A DNA stretch of 64,000 bases from Acidithiobacillus sp. (GCF_027322205.1 NZ_DAHVHY010000003.1:17966-81965); one strand, 5' to 3'; numbered from the stretch's first letter, positions 36,022 through 46,215 are shown. Numbers and translations: made by a program. The notes: generated by a model not told the origin, from the sequence alone.

Positions 36022-36780
36022 ATGGCAAGCATACCGACACGTAAAGAACCCACCCTTGAAGAGCAACAGGATGCCGGTGATGAAGCGCCTTTACTGCTCA
36101 CCCATCTTTTGCGTGAGGGACTGCCACCACAACTTTGGCGGCATACAGACAACGAGGCACCGGAAGCGGAAACGCACCCAATAGAGACGAGGATAGAAAC
36201 ATCGCCGGAGCATCCTCCAACGATCCCCCCGGAATCTGTGGTCATAGCTGATCATGCCGCCACATTTTCAATGCATTGGGAGGAGGCCGCCCCAGAATCA
36301 CCCTCTGGTGCAGCGGCGGTGCGCGCTGGATACGCACAAGCAGACCCGCGCTGGCTGGATACTGCAACGGTAGCGCCACGCCCCACAGTCAACGAAGCTA
36401 TTGAAGAACATGAACTGGATGCGACACCAACACCATCGCCCATACCTGAGACGGCAGAAATGCAAGCGCGCGCCACGGATACGGTCGCGCCCGCGGTTCC
36501 GACACCTCCCGTAGATCTCGACTTTCTCAAAGACTTCGAGGATCTGCTTTTCCAGGAGATTGAACGGCGGATAATCAATGAGATGGAAGATCTGGTGACA
36601 CAGCGCCTGCAAACCGTCTGGAAAGAGCAGGTCAGTCTGACTATCATGCGAACCCTTGCGCTGGAGGGCATCAAGCTGCGCGAAAGCCTGGCTGGAGATA
36701 TTCGCAAATCGCTTCCGGAAATACTGCAGCGTGTCCTGCACGAAGGTCTGGACCAGATTAACGCCTCGGAAATTGAGTAA
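36022..36780 (+). CDS. Hypothetical protein, low-complexity N-terminus with helical C-terminal domain
   Basis: ORF between holC and val[53 protein letters not shown]. Confidence 0.6.
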   Translation: MASIPTRKEPTLEEQQDAGDEAPLLLTHLLREGLPPQLWRHTDNEAPEAETHPIETRIETSPEHPPTIPPESVVIADHAATFSMHWEEAAPESPSGAAAVRAGYAQADPRWLDTATVAPRPTVNEAIEEHELDATPTPSPIPETAEMQARATDTVAPAVPTPPVDLDFLKDFEDLLFQEIERRIINEMEDLVTQRLQTVWKEQVSLTIMRTLALEGIKLRESLAGDIRKSLPEILQRVLHEGLDQINASEIE

Positions 36781-36791
36781 TACACCCTATT

Positions 36792-39608
36792 ATGACTGAC
36801 ACTCTGGACCGCCCCTTCGCCCCCGCCGAAATCGAAACCCAGTGCTACACGCGCTGGGAAGCCCATGGCCTGTTCCAGCCGCAAGGCGACGGCACGCCCT
36901 ACTGCATCATGCTGCCGCCACCCAATGTCACCGGCACCCTACACATGGGCCATGCCTTTCAGGATACCCTGATGGATATCCTCACCCGCGTCCACCGGAT
37001 GCGCGGCGAGCGCACCCTCTGGCAGCCAGGCACCGACCATGCGGGCATCGCCACCCAGATGCTGGTGGAACGGCAACTGGTGCAGGAAGGCGGTGACCGC
37101 CAGCAAATGGGCCGCGGTGCCTTTCTGGAACGGGTCTGGCAGTGGCGTCAGGAATCAGGCGGCCATATCACCCGGCAGATGCGACGGCTAGGGGCCTCCT
37201 GTGACTGGTCGCGCGAGCGTTTTACGCTGGACAGCGGGCTTTCCCATGCCGTCACCGAGGTCTTTGTCCGCCTGCATGACGAGGGTCTGATTTATCGCGG
37301 GAAGCGGCTGGTGAACTGGGACCCGGTCCTGCGCACGGCAGTCTCTGATCTGGAAGTCATCAGCGAAGCAGAACAAGGCGCCCTCTGGCATATCCGCTAT
37401 CCCCTCAGCGATGGCAGTGGCGCCCTCGTGGTGGCCACCACCCGTCCGGAAACGCTGCTGGGCGACGTGGCGGTGGCGGTGCACCCTGAAGATCCGCGCT
37501 ATGCCGCTCTCATCGGCAAGACGCTGCGCCTGCCGATCATGAACCGCGAGATTCCCATCATCGCGGACACTTATGTCGAACCAGAATTCGGCTCGGGCTG
37601 CGTCAAAATCACCCCAGCCCACGATTTCAACGATTATCAGGTGGGGCAGCGACACGGTCTGGCCCTGCTCAACGTCTTTACCCCCGATGCCCGTATCCGG
37701 GACCGTATCGAAGTCTTCGGCGACAACGTCGTTGCCGGGGATATTCCCGAGGCCTTACGCGGACTGGACCGTTATGCCGCCCGCCAGCAGATTCTTGCTC
37801 TGCTGGAGGCAGAAAATCTGTTGGAACGCACCGACGAACACCCGCTCATGGTGCCCCGTGGCGACCGCTCCCAGGCCGTCATCGAGCCCTACCTGACTGA
37901 TCAATGGTATGTAAAGGTCGCACCACTGGCCGAACCCGCCATCCGCGCGGTGGAAGCAGGCCGCATCCGCTTCGTGCCCGAAAACTGGAATAAAACTTAC
38001 TTCGACTGGATGCAGCGTATTGAAGACTGGTGCATCTCCCGCCAGCTCTGGTGGGGGCACCAGATTCCCGCCTGGTACGGTCCCGACGGCAAAATCTTTG
38101 TCGCCCGTCGTGAAGAGGAAGCGCAGTCGGAAGCCGCCCGCCATTACGGCATGCCGGTGGTGCTGGAACGCGACCCGGACGTGCTCGATACTTGGTTCAG
38201 TTCGGCGCTGTGGCCCTTCACCACCCTGGGCTGGCCGGAAAAAACATCGGACCTTGCCCAGTTCTACCCCACCAGCGTGCTGGTCACCGGCTTCGACATC
38301 ATTTTTTTCTGGGTGGCGCGGATGATCATGATGGGCCTGCGCTTCATGGACGATGTGCCATTCCATGAAGTCTATGTCCACGGTCTGGTGCGCGATGCCG
38401 AGGGCCAGAAGATGAGCAAGTCCAAGGGCAATGTCCTCGACCCCATCGACCTCATCGACGGGATCAGCCTGGAAGACCTCGTCGCCAAGCGCACCCGTGG
38501 CCTCATGCAGCCGCAGATGGCGGCCAAAATCGAAAAGGCCACCCGTAAGGAATTCGCCGACGGCATTCCCGCCTTCGGCACCGACGCCCTGCGCTTCACC
38601 TTCGCGGCACTGGCCACCCAGGGTCGGGACATCAAATTTGACCTCAAGCGGGTGGAGGGAAATCGCAATTTCTGCAACAAGCTCTGGAACGCCTCGCGTT
38701 TTGCCCTGATGCAGATACAAAATCCGGCCGATCTGGAAGGCGAGCGCGAACTGCTGGCGCCGGAACGCTGGATTATCGGTCGTCTGCAGCACTGCGAAGC
38801 GGTCGTCAACAGCGCCATCGACCAGTATCGCTTTGCCGACGCCGCCCATGCGCTGTACCAGTTTTTCTGGAATGACTACTGCGACTGGTATATCGAGTTG
38901 ACCAAACCCGTCCTGCGCAGTGACAGCCCGTTTACCTCAGCACAGCAGTGCGGCACCCGCAATACCCTGCTGCGGGTATTGGAGGCTGGCCTGCGGCTGA
39001 TGCACCCGGTGATGCCCTTCCTCACCGAGGAACTCTGGCAGCGGATAGCCCCGGTCATCGGCAAGGCGGGCGACAGCATTGCCCTCGCCCCCTATCCGGT
39101 GGCGGACCTCTCCCGTATCGACACCCAGGCGGATGGCGATACGGAATGGCTGATTGCCGTCATCCGCGCCATCCGCTCGGTGCGTGGCGAGATGGATATA
39201 GCACCCGGCAAGGCGCTGCCGCTGCTGCTGCAGGGGGGCGACGCCAGCGACCGCCAGCGCGCAGAACGATACGCTCACTGGCTCTTCGCTCTCAGCCGCC
39301 TCGCCAGTCTGGAATGGCTGGGCACGGAAGAAGAAGCGCCGCCCGCCGCCTTGCAACTGGTCGGCAACCTGCGCGTCCTCGTCCCTCTCGCGGGAGTCAT
39401 TGACGTGGCGGCCGAGCAGGCCCGTCTGGCGAAAGAACAGCAACGTCTGAAACAAGATCGCTCGAAAACCACCGCTAAGTTGGCCCAGGAAAGCTTCCGC
39501 AACCGCGCGCCCGCCGAGGTCGTCGCCAAGGAGGAAGAGCGTCTGCGCGAAATGGATGCCGCCCTGCTGCAACTCAGCGAACAGGCACAGCGACTGGAGC
39601 ATTTGTGA
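36792..39608 (+). CDS. valS: Valyl-tRNA synthetase
   Basis: [30 protein letters not shown]-terminal coiled coil. Confidence 0.97.
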   Translation: MTDTLDRPFAPAEIETQCYTRWEAHGLFQPQGDGTPYCIMLPPPNVTGTLHMGHAFQDTLMDILTRVHRMRGERTLWQPGTDHAGIATQMLVERQLVQEGGDRQQMGRGAFLERVWQWRQESGGHITRQMRRLGASCDWSRERFTLDSGLSHAVTEVFVRLHDEGLIYRGKRLVNWDPVLRTAVSDLEVISEAEQGALWHIRYPLSDGSGALVVATTRPETLLGDVAVAVHPEDPRYAALIGKTLRLPIMNREIPIIADTYVEPEFGSGCVKITPAHDFNDYQVGQRHGLALLNVFTPDARIRDRIEVFGDNVVAGDIPEALRGLDRYAARQQILALLEAENLLERTDEHPLMVPRGDRSQAVIEPYLTDQWYVKVAPLAEPAIRAVEAGRIRFVPENWNKTYFDWMQRIEDWCISRQLWWGHQIPAWYGPDGKIFVARREEEAQSEAARHYGMPVVLERDPDVLDTWFSSALWPFTTLGWPEKTSDLAQFYPTSVLVTGFDIIFFWVARMIMMGLRFMDDVPFHEVYVHGLVRDAEGQKMSKSKGNVLDPIDLIDGISLEDLVAKRTRGLMQPQMAAKIEKATRKEFADGIPAFGTDALRFTFAALATQGRDIKFDLKRVEGNRNFCNKLWNASRFALMQIQNPADLEGERELLAPERWIIGRLQHCEAVVNSAIDQYRFADAAHALYQFFWNDYCDWYIELTKPVLRSDSPFTSAQQCGTRNTLLRVLEAGLRLMHPVMPFLTEELWQRIAPVIGKAGDSIALAPYPVADLSRIDTQADGDTEWLIAVIRAIRSVRGEMDIAPGKALPLLLQGGDASDRQRAERYAHWLFALSRLASLEWLGTEEEAPPAALQLVGNLRVLVPLAGVIDVAAEQARLAKEQQRLKQDRSKTTAKLAQESFRNRAPAEVVAKEEERLREMDAALLQLSEQAQRLEHL

Positions 39609-39626
39609 CGGGGCGCAGGGATCCGC

Positions 39627-39793
39627 ATGGCTAACCGCCCAGTTTATCTGCTTGAACCTTTGTCCGGGCACATTCTGTCGCCCCATGAGCAGTTTCTGCG
39701 GCGGGCAATGGCTGGCGGTATCGTCCCCCCATTGCCGCCATCATCGACCTGGTCTGGCTCTTCCGGGTCGACCGCAATGAGGTTCCCGCATGA
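39627..39793 (+). pseudogene. Small ORF upstream of nadC, apparently frameshifted in a C6 run
   Basis: MANRPVYLLEPLSGHILSPHEQFLRRAMAGGIVPP then, in the next frame, IAAIIDLVWLFRVDRNEVPA ending in TGA that overlaps the nadC ATG. Confidence 0.4.
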
Positions 39794-40617
39794 TTCCTGC
39801 TGATTTATCGCTCACCGTACGACACGCCCTTGCCGAAGATATGGGCAGTGGCGACCTGACCGCGGCACTCATCCCTGCCGCCAATCGTCTCAGTGCCCGT
39901 ATCATCAGTCGCGAAAAGGGTATTTTCTGCGGACAGGCCTATGCCGAGGCCACCTTTGCCGCCCTCTCGCCAGCGATCCGGATCACCTGGCAGGCCGCCG
40001 AGGGGGCAAGCATCGCCCCCGATCAGATCCTCTGCATTCTGGAGGGTCCGGCACGCGCCATACTTTCCGGAGAGCGCACGGCACTGAATTTTCTGCAGAC
40101 TCTGTCCGGTACCGCGACCCAGGTCCGCGCCTATGTCGACGCCCTGAGCGGCCATAAAACGCGTCTGCTGGATACCCGCAAGACCATCCCTGGCCTGCGC
40201 CAGGCCCAGAAATATGCGGTGCGCGTCGGTGGTGGTCATAATCACCGGCTGGGTCTTTACGACGGCATCCTTATCAAGGAAAACCATATCGCCGCCTGCC
40301 GGGGCATCACCGCGGCGCTCACGGTAGCATGGCAAATCGCCCCGGCGCTGACCCGTATAGAGGTCGAAGTAGAAAATCTGACCCAGTTGGAAGAATCGCT
40401 GAGTGCGGGTGCCGACATGATCCTCCTCGACAATTTCTCCCTGGAGGATCTGCGCCATGCCGTGCAGCGGGTCGCCGGGCGTCTGCCCCTGGAGGCTTCA
40501 GGGAATATGGGCCTGCACAACATCGCCGAGGTAGCGGCTACCGGCGTGGATTTCATCTCCGTCGGCAGCCTCACCCGCCATCTGCGCAGCCTGGATCTGT
40601 CGCTGCGCTACTTCTGA
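39790..40617 (+). CDS. nadC: Nicotinate-nucleotide pyrophosphorylase (carboxylating)
   Basis: LAEDMGSGDLTAALIPA, ALNFLQTLSGTAT, LDTRKTIPGLRQAQKYAVRVGGGHNHRLGLYDGILIKENH. Confidence 0.96.
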   Translation: MIPADLSLTVRHALAEDMGSGDLTAALIPAANRLSARIISREKGIFCGQAYAEATFAALSPAIRITWQAAEGASIAPDQILCILEGPARAILSGERTALNFLQTLSGTATQVRAYVDALSGHKTRLLDTRKTIPGLRQAQKYAVRVGGGHNHRLGLYDGILIKENHIAACRGITAALTVAWQIAPALTRIEVEVENLTQLEESLSAGADMILLDNFSLEDLRHAVQRVAGRLPLEASGNMGLHNIAEVAATGVDFISVGSLTRHLRSLDLSLRYF

Positions 40618-40634
40618 GCGCTTCTCCGCTCAGA
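40613..40634. terminator. Hairpin spanning both stop codons of convergent nadC and the VOC-like gene
   Basis: TCTGAGCG-cttctc-CGCTCAGA, 8-bp stem. Confidence 0.6.
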
Positions 40635-41865
40635 CACGCGCCGCCGCATCCAAGCGGCGTAGGGTCTCATCCGCACCTGCCGCCGCCGTCAGGTCGGCGA
40701 CATTATCCTTAGTGAAAAAGCCCTGAAAATCTCCGAAGCGCTGTACATACTCCACAATGAGTGAGGAATGCTCCGAGGCGCTGGAGAAGATCTGCTTTAG
40801 CCCTTCCTGCTCTGAGCCAATGACCTCCAGCAGGAATTTCTGCCCGCAATTCTGCAGGGCGCTTACCACATGGTCGATATTGATCTGATCTCCGATGCGT
40901 CCATCCTTCACCGCCACCGCCAGATGATGCAAACGTGGTCCAAAGTTTCGTACAAAGGCTTCGGTGGGCGAAGGTTTGCCAATCAGATGGTTGCAGAAAT
41001 ACGGGTGATTCGCTGCCGTAAAAACCTTGGCAGGGCTCTGGAGTTCGCTGGCGAAATGCACACTCTTGGTAACATTCGTGGACGAGTTCTGATCAGGAAT
41101 ATCGTAAGAACCCCAATAGTAATAACTGGACAGGGTCAGATACTCGAGAATGGCCGCCTCCCGGTTCTGGCTGTATACCCGTGTGGCCAGATGGTCGATG
41201 GGCAGGAGCAGCCTGTCGAGGCCGAGTTTTTCACGCAATGCCTTGGCCCGTTCAAAAGCCGCCTGCATGTCCTCCCGGATGGACGACACACCCAGCGAAT
41301 AGACGCGGATATGATCATCGGGGCGCTCCCAGTAACCAACAATATTATGGGTATAAGGAGAGGGCTTAACGATGGCCATATTCCCGGGTAACTCCAGCTG
41401 CCAGACCTGCTCCTGATTGAAAAAGCGAATTTCCCGAACCTTCTGCGTCTCCACCACCTCGTGCAGATTTTTAACCTGAAAGATTTCACCCATATACCGG
41501 GAGTTTGGCCGTTGCGCGCCAATGGGGTAGACCTCATTGAGGCTGCGGAAGATACCGTGCAGGTTGGGATCTTTCACCTCACGGACCAAGACGTCGGGAG
41601 CATTCATATCGATACGCAGGATGTGGGTCGAATGCCGCTCCGTCTCCAGGGTGACCAGATAGTTATAAGGTGTCATCAGACAGAGTTCACCGACGTAGGC
41701 CGCAGAATGCCCAGGCTCTACCGTAATCATCAGACTATCGATGCGGCCGATGTTTTCGCTCAGCCCCTGGCGGTCTCGATCTTCCAGCAAGCGGCCCAGC
41801 CACTCTTCAAAAAAAGCGGAATTCTGCTTGTCGCCCTGTCGCTGGAAATCTATTGACGCATTCAT
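40630..41865 (-). CDS. Divergent vicinal-oxygen-chelate protein, C-terminal half resembling 4-hydroxyphenylpyruvate dioxygenase
   Basis: LPIDHLATRVY, GPRLHHLAVAVKDG, SSLIVEYVQRFGDFQGFFTKDNVADLT align with HPPD metal-ligand motifs. Confidence 0.55.
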   Translation of the reverse strand: MNASIDFQRQGDKQNSAFFEEWLGRLLEDRDRQGLSENIGRIDSLMITVEPGHSAAYVGELCLMTPYNYLVTLETERHSTHILRIDMNAPDVLVREVKDPNLHGIFRSLNEVYPIGAQRPNSRYMGEIFQVKNLHEVVETQKVREIRFFNQEQVWQLELPGNMAIVKPSPYTHNIVGYWERPDDHIRVYSLGVSSIREDMQAAFERAKALREKLGLDRLLLPIDHLATRVYSQNREAAILEYLTLSSYYYWGSYDIPDQNSSTNVTKSVHFASELQSPAKVFTAANHPYFCNHLIGKPSPTEAFVRNFGPRLHHLAVAVKDGRIGDQINIDHVVSALQNCGQKFLLEVIGSEQEGLKQIFSSASEHSSLIVEYVQRFGDFQGFFTKDNVADLTAAAGADETLRRLDAAARV

Positions 41866-41973
41866 GCCAGTCACCCCAATTCGCACCTCAGGCAGCCAGT
41901 GTAACGCCATTGATCAAAGTGGCCAACGCATCGGCCGCATTACCTGCATTTTGCTGATGCCCATACAAATTTA

Positions 41974-42002
41974 TTGACAAGATACCGCTTGGTCGGTATC
42001 TT
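41974..42002 (+). promoter_or_regulatory. Promoter with embedded operator for the tetR gene
   Basis: TTGACA (41974-41979) -17 bp- TATCTT (41997-42002); AAGATACCG-cttggt-CGGTATCTT at 41979-42002. Confidence 0.7.
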
Positions 42003-42010
42003 TCAAACCT

Positions 42011-42628
42011 ATGACGACACAGGCTATACGCAAGACCCGCAATCCGGAGCAAACGCGCAGCGATCTGCTGGATGCCGCCTATACCGAGATTCTGGAGTCC
42101 GGCTATCAGGCCGCCAGCCTAGAGCGCATTCTCGCCAACACTTCAGTCAGTAAGGGCGCGCTTTACCATCACTTCGGTACCAAGCGCGAACTTGGCCTGG
42201 CCGTCATCAAAGAAGTGATCGCCCCACAATTGGCGGCCCGCTGGTTCGCCCCTTTTACCGAACACGACGATCCTTTAGCCAGCCTCCAGCGCATCCTCGA
42301 AGAAAAAATCAGGACTGCAGATGAATCGGTAATTCGTTACGGTTGCCCCCTGAATAATCTTATCCAGGAGATGAGTCCGCTGGATGAAGAATTTCGCCGT
42401 GGCCTGCAGCAAATTCTTGAACTCTGGGTTGAGGTGATGGCAACAGCGCTGGCGGATGGACAACAAGCACAGAAAGTCCGCGCCGACGTCGCGCCCAAAG
42501 AGGTCGCCCTGTTCATCGTTGCCGCCATTGAGGGCTGTGTCGGCCTCGGCAAAAATGCCCAATCCGTCGAAGCCTATCAGCGGTGTCTGCGACAACTGCA
42601 GCTTTATGTCCAATCACTGGCAGCCTGA
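42011..42628 (+). CDS. TetR/AcrR family transcriptional regulator
   Basis: TRSDLLDAAYTEILESGYQAASLERILANTSVSKGALYHHFGTKRELGLAVI. Confidence 0.95.
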   Translation: MTTQAIRKTRNPEQTRSDLLDAAYTEILESGYQAASLERILANTSVSKGALYHHFGTKRELGLAVIKEVIAPQLAARWFAPFTEHDDPLASLQRILEEKIRTADESVIRYGCPLNNLIQEMSPLDEEFRRGLQQILELWVEVMATALADGQQAQKVRADVAPKEVALFIVAAIEGCVGLGKNAQSVEAYQRCLRQLQLYVQSLAA

Positions 42629-42682
42629 ATCAGACTGCCCCGTATTACGCGTAACACCATACTAACCTGGAGAGGAACCCTT

Positions 42683-43411
42683 ATGTCCCAGATTACATCT
42701 GAATGGATTCAGCTCGATAATGGTCCCCGTGCCTGGTACGCCCGGCCTGCCGGTGCGGGTCCCCATCCGGCCATTGTGGTATTCATTGAAGCCTTTGGCG
42801 TCAATGCCCATTTCCAGGACGTCGCTGAGCGTCTCGCCAAAGCCGGATATTGTGCCATTGTTCCCGACCTTTATCATGGCAAGATCTATGAATATTCAGA
42901 CTTTAATGGGGCCATCGGCCATCTCAGGACACTGCACGATGACCTTGCCATGCAAGAAGCCGGACTGGCCATCGCGGCATTGCAGCAGCGCGCTGAAGTA
43001 CGCAAAAACGCGATTGGTGTGCTGGGCTTCTGCATGGGTGGGCGTTTTGCCTTCATGGCGAATGCCGTCCATGCGGACAAACTCAGCGCCTCCGTGGCTT
43101 TTTATGGTGCTGGTATCGCTCCTGATCAGGACCCGGCCGGACGCAAGCCCCTGCTGCATCTGGTGGATCAGATGCGCGCCCCACTGCTGCTACTGTATGG
43201 CGCGGAAGATCAGTCCATCACCCCCGAAGAGCATGGCCGCATTGCTACCGCGCTGAGCACCGCGCAAAAGCGCTATACCCTGACCCTCTTCCCAGGCGCA
43301 CCACACGGCTTTTTTGCTGATCCACGGGACAGTTTCCGTCCGGAGGCGGCTAAAGAAGGCTGGCGTCTGGCGCTCGACCACTTCGCCCGTCATCTCGGAA
43401 CCACGGCATGA
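42683..43411 (+). CDS. Dienelactone hydrolase family protein
   Basis: IVVFIEAFGVNAHFQDVAERLAKAGYCAIVPDLYHG; GVLGFCMGGRFAF; PHGFFADPRDSFRPEAAKEGW. Confidence 0.92.
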   Translation: MSQITSEWIQLDNGPRAWYARPAGAGPHPAIVVFIEAFGVNAHFQDVAERLAKAGYCAIVPDLYHGKIYEYSDFNGAIGHLRTLHDDLAMQEAGLAIAALQQRAEVRKNAIGVLGFCMGGRFAFMANAVHADKLSASVAFYGAGIAPDQDPAGRKPLLHLVDQMRAPLLLLYGAEDQSITPEEHGRIATALSTAQKRYTLTLFPGAPHGFFADPRDSFRPEAAKEGWRLALDHFARHLGTTA

Positions 43412-44484
43412 GTCTGAAGCTTTTTTCATCCTGGACCTTGCGCAGTGTCGAGTTGCGTAACCGCATCTGTGTGGCACCCATGTGCCAGTACGCCACCCCG
43501 GATGGAGTGGCGAGTGACTGGCACATGGTGCACCTCGGCAGCCGCGCTGTGGGTGGTGCGGGCTTGGTCATGGTCGAGGCCAGCGCAGTAAGTCCGGAGG
43601 GTCGTATTTCTCCCCGCGACCTGGGCATCTGGACTGATGCCCAGGCACGGGCCCTGGCACCCATCGTCGCCTTCATGAAGGAACAGGGGGCGGTTACCGC
43701 CATCCAGATCGCGCATGCCGGACGGAAGGCCTCCACACAGCCGCCCTTCCTCGGTGGTCATCCTATTGCAGCGAATACAGAGGACGGCTGGGAGCCGGTA
43801 GGACCCAGTGCCCTGCCCTTTAGCCATAGCCACACGTCACCACATGCTATGGTCGAACGAGACCTGGAAAAGGTACGCAAAGATTTTGTGGCCGCAACCC
43901 GACGAGCTCTCGCGGCGGGTTTTCAAGTGCTGGAATTGCACATGGCCCACGGCTATTTGCTGCACAATTTTCTCTCTCCGATCAGCAATCAACGCACCGA
44001 CACCTACGGCGGCAGCCTGGAAAACCGTATGCGCCTGCCCCTCGAAATCACCGATGCCGTACGTGCGGCCTGGCCCGAACACCTGCCCCTCTGGGTGCGC
44101 ATCTCCGCTACAGACTGGGTCCGCGGCGGCTGGGATTTGGAGCAATCTGTGACCCTTTCCAAGATACTCAAAGCACATGGCGTCGATGTTATCGATTGCA
44201 GCAGCGGCGGCATGACGCCCGACGCGGTGATCCCCGCCGGTCCCGGCTTCCAGACGCCCTTCGCCAGCATTATCCGCCAGAAGGCGGGCATTCCCACAGT
44301 CGCGGTCGGCTTGATCACCGAGGCCATACAGGCCGAGCATATCCTCGTCACGGAGCAGGCCGATGGCGTAGCCCTGGCGCGTGAACTGCTGCGCAATCCC
44401 TACTGGCCCCTCCACGCTGCCGGGGAACTCGGTGTAGATGTCGCCTGGCCTGAGCAGTATGACCGCGCCAGACCGCGCCCCTGA
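43408..44484 (+). CDS. NADH:flavin oxidoreductase, Old Yellow Enzyme family (YqjM/NamA-like)
   Basis: LRNRICVAPMCQYATPDGVASDWHMVHLGSRAVGGAGLVMVEASAVSPEGR; IQIAHAGRKAST; HMAHGYLLHNFLSPISNQRTDTYGGSLENR. Confidence 0.95.
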   Translation: MSLKLFSSWTLRSVELRNRICVAPMCQYATPDGVASDWHMVHLGSRAVGGAGLVMVEASAVSPEGRISPRDLGIWTDAQARALAPIVAFMKEQGAVTAIQIAHAGRKASTQPPFLGGHPIAANTEDGWEPVGPSALPFSHSHTSPHAMVERDLEKVRKDFVAATRRALAAGFQVLELHMAHGYLLHNFLSPISNQRTDTYGGSLENRMRLPLEITDAVRAAWPEHLPLWVRISATDWVRGGWDLEQSVTLSKILKAHGVDVIDCSSGGMTPDAVIPAGPGFQTPFASIIRQKAGIPTVAVGLITEAIQAEHILVTEQADGVALARELLRNPYWPLHAAGELGVDVAWPEQYDRARPRP

Positions 44485-44524
44485 TAACCGCCGGTAGAGG
44501 AAAGTAACCACCTCTTTGAACGCC

Positions 44525-44558
44525 AACCGGGGCAGGTGCATTCCTGTCCCGGTTTCTT
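44525..44558 (+). terminator. Rho-independent terminator downstream of OYE gene
   Basis: AACCGGGGCAGG-tgcatt-CCTGTCCCGGTT followed by TCTTT. Confidence 0.8.
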
Positions 44559-44603
44559 TATGCAGGCGTCTTTCTTATTCGCTGCCACTACGGAACCGTA
44601 TCC

Positions 44604-45527
44604 ATGACCAGAGAATCGCCAGATCCCATGGCTCTGCTACCATTTACTGCCCTTGCCCTGCTCTCCCTGATCTGGGGCTATAACTGGGTGGTTATGAAAG
44701 TCGCCATTGCGGACTGCCCGCCCCTGCTCTTTGCAACCTTGCGTGTCTGGGTGAGTGTACTGGTGCTCATTCCGCTGATGCTGTGGATGAAGCGGCCATT
44801 GGCCATGCCCGCAGCGCGTTACATCATTCCTTTTGGTTTGTTGCAGACCACCGGCTTCGTCGGTCTTGCCCTGTGGGCACTGGAATATGACGGGGCAGGC
44901 AAAACAGCGATCCTCGTCTACATGATGCCTATCTGGCTCATTATTTTTGCCTGGCCCGTGCTGGGCGAACGCCTGCATGGCTTGCAGTGGCCTGCTCTGG
45001 CTCTGGCCTTGCTCGGTCTGGTAGCCATCCTCCGGCCCTGGAGCTTTAGCGGTGACTGGACCGGCAGTCTGCTTGCCCTGCTGTCAGGAATTTTATGGGC
45101 CGCCTCTGCCCTCTGGCAGAAGCGTTATGCGCCGCCGGGCCTGGATCTCTTTAACGGCACCCTCTGGCAAAGCATTTTTGGCGGATTGGGCCTGATCATC
45201 CTCACCTTACTGATGGACCCGCTGCAAGTGCACTGGACACCACTGTTTATCGGCGCGCTGCTCTATAACGCCATCCCCGGAACCGCTCTCGCCTATTTTC
45301 TCTGGGCCTATGCCTTGCAGGAACTCCCATCGGGCATTGCCGGTATGGGCACCCTGGCAGTACCACTGATCGGCGTGGTTGCTGCCTGGCTGCAATTGGG
45401 CGAGCGGCCGGGCCACTGGGAGGGAATCGGCATGGCTGGCATTTTTATCGCCCTGGCTTTGGTGGGCTGGCGACACCTGCGCCCTCGCAATCGCGACGAC
45501 ATTATCCTGCCCACCGGGCAGGAGTAA
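44604..45527 (+). CDS. DMT superfamily (EamA) transporter
   Basis: SLIWGYNWVVMKVAI..., two EamA repeats, 10 TM. Confidence 0.88.
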   Translation: MTRESPDPMALLPFTALALLSLIWGYNWVVMKVAIADCPPLLFATLRVWVSVLVLIPLMLWMKRPLAMPAARYIIPFGLLQTTGFVGLALWALEYDGAGKTAILVYMMPIWLIIFAWPVLGERLHGLQWPALALALLGLVAILRPWSFSGDWTGSLLALLSGILWAASALWQKRYAPPGLDLFNGTLWQSIFGGLGLIILTLLMDPLQVHWTPLFIGALLYNAIPGTALAYFLWAYALQELPSGIAGMGTLAVPLIGVVAAWLQLGERPGHWEGIGMAGIFIALALVGWRHLRPRNRDDIILPTGQE

Positions 45528-45533
45528 CACGTC

Positions 45534-46160
45534 TCAGACAGGGTTCGTCAGCGGTTCTGCCAACAATTTTTGCACCTGTCCCAGCGTCGCTCGTCGCAAA
45601 GGCTTGCCATCCACAGGAGATGCAGGGCTGCGCCGATCCTCATCCAGATCAAAGAGCACCAGGCGCAAATCCGCGCTGGCATAATTCAATTTTAGGGAAG
45701 GATAGTCGCGGGCTGGCGCATCCCCATAATGGAGTCGCTGCCAGGCTTCTTCATAAGCGACCTGCTGATCCATCAGAAAAAAGAGCACACTCTCCGGCGT
45801 ATCGGCAAAAAGATGGAGCGTGATGGCCGTATGGCGCGTCGCCGTCCCGCTCAGGACCGGCCCGGTCAAGCGCGGCTGAAACTCAGTGAGCCAGTGCATA
45901 GCTTGCAATGCCTGCTCGCGGAGCTGGCGTAACTCCGCACTATGAGCCTCGCCATGAAAAAGTTGCAGACGCGAATGCAATTCCTCTTCAATCTCCGCAT
46001 TACTTGGCCAACCCTGCTGGGCATCGCCCCCCACCCCCAAGCGCCGGGCCGCCTTTTCCTTGGCCACCCGAAAGTCCACCACGCCCTCATCGGCCATGAT
46101 TCGTGCCGACTCCACCACCAGCAAGCGCCGCAAACGGGATTGTTGCTGTGACTTGGCCAT
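45534..46160 (-). CDS. Conserved hypothetical protein (possibly nucleotidyltransferase-related)
   Basis: MAKSQQQSRLRRLLVVESARIMADEGVVDFRVAKEKAARRLGV...GPVLSGTATRHTAITLHLFADTPESVLFFLMDQQ; longer ORF track start would cross the tRNA. Confidence 0.65.
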   Translation of the reverse strand: MAKSQQQSRLRRLLVVESARIMADEGVVDFRVAKEKAARRLGVGGDAQQGWPSNAEIEEELHSRLQLFHGEAHSAELRQLREQALQAMHWLTEFQPRLTGPVLSGTATRHTAITLHLFADTPESVLFFLMDQQVAYEEAWQRLHYGDAPARDYPSLKLNYASADLRLVLFDLDEDRRSPASPVDGKPLRRATLGQVQKLLAEPLTNPV

Positions 46161-46215
46161 CTTTTGCACCCCGGTCATTGTCCGCAAACGCCATTCCGCA
46201 TAAGATAGCGCGAAT

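Noticed and set aside
37755-38849. 364-aa minus-strand ORF
   Set aside because: Antisense shadow of valS.
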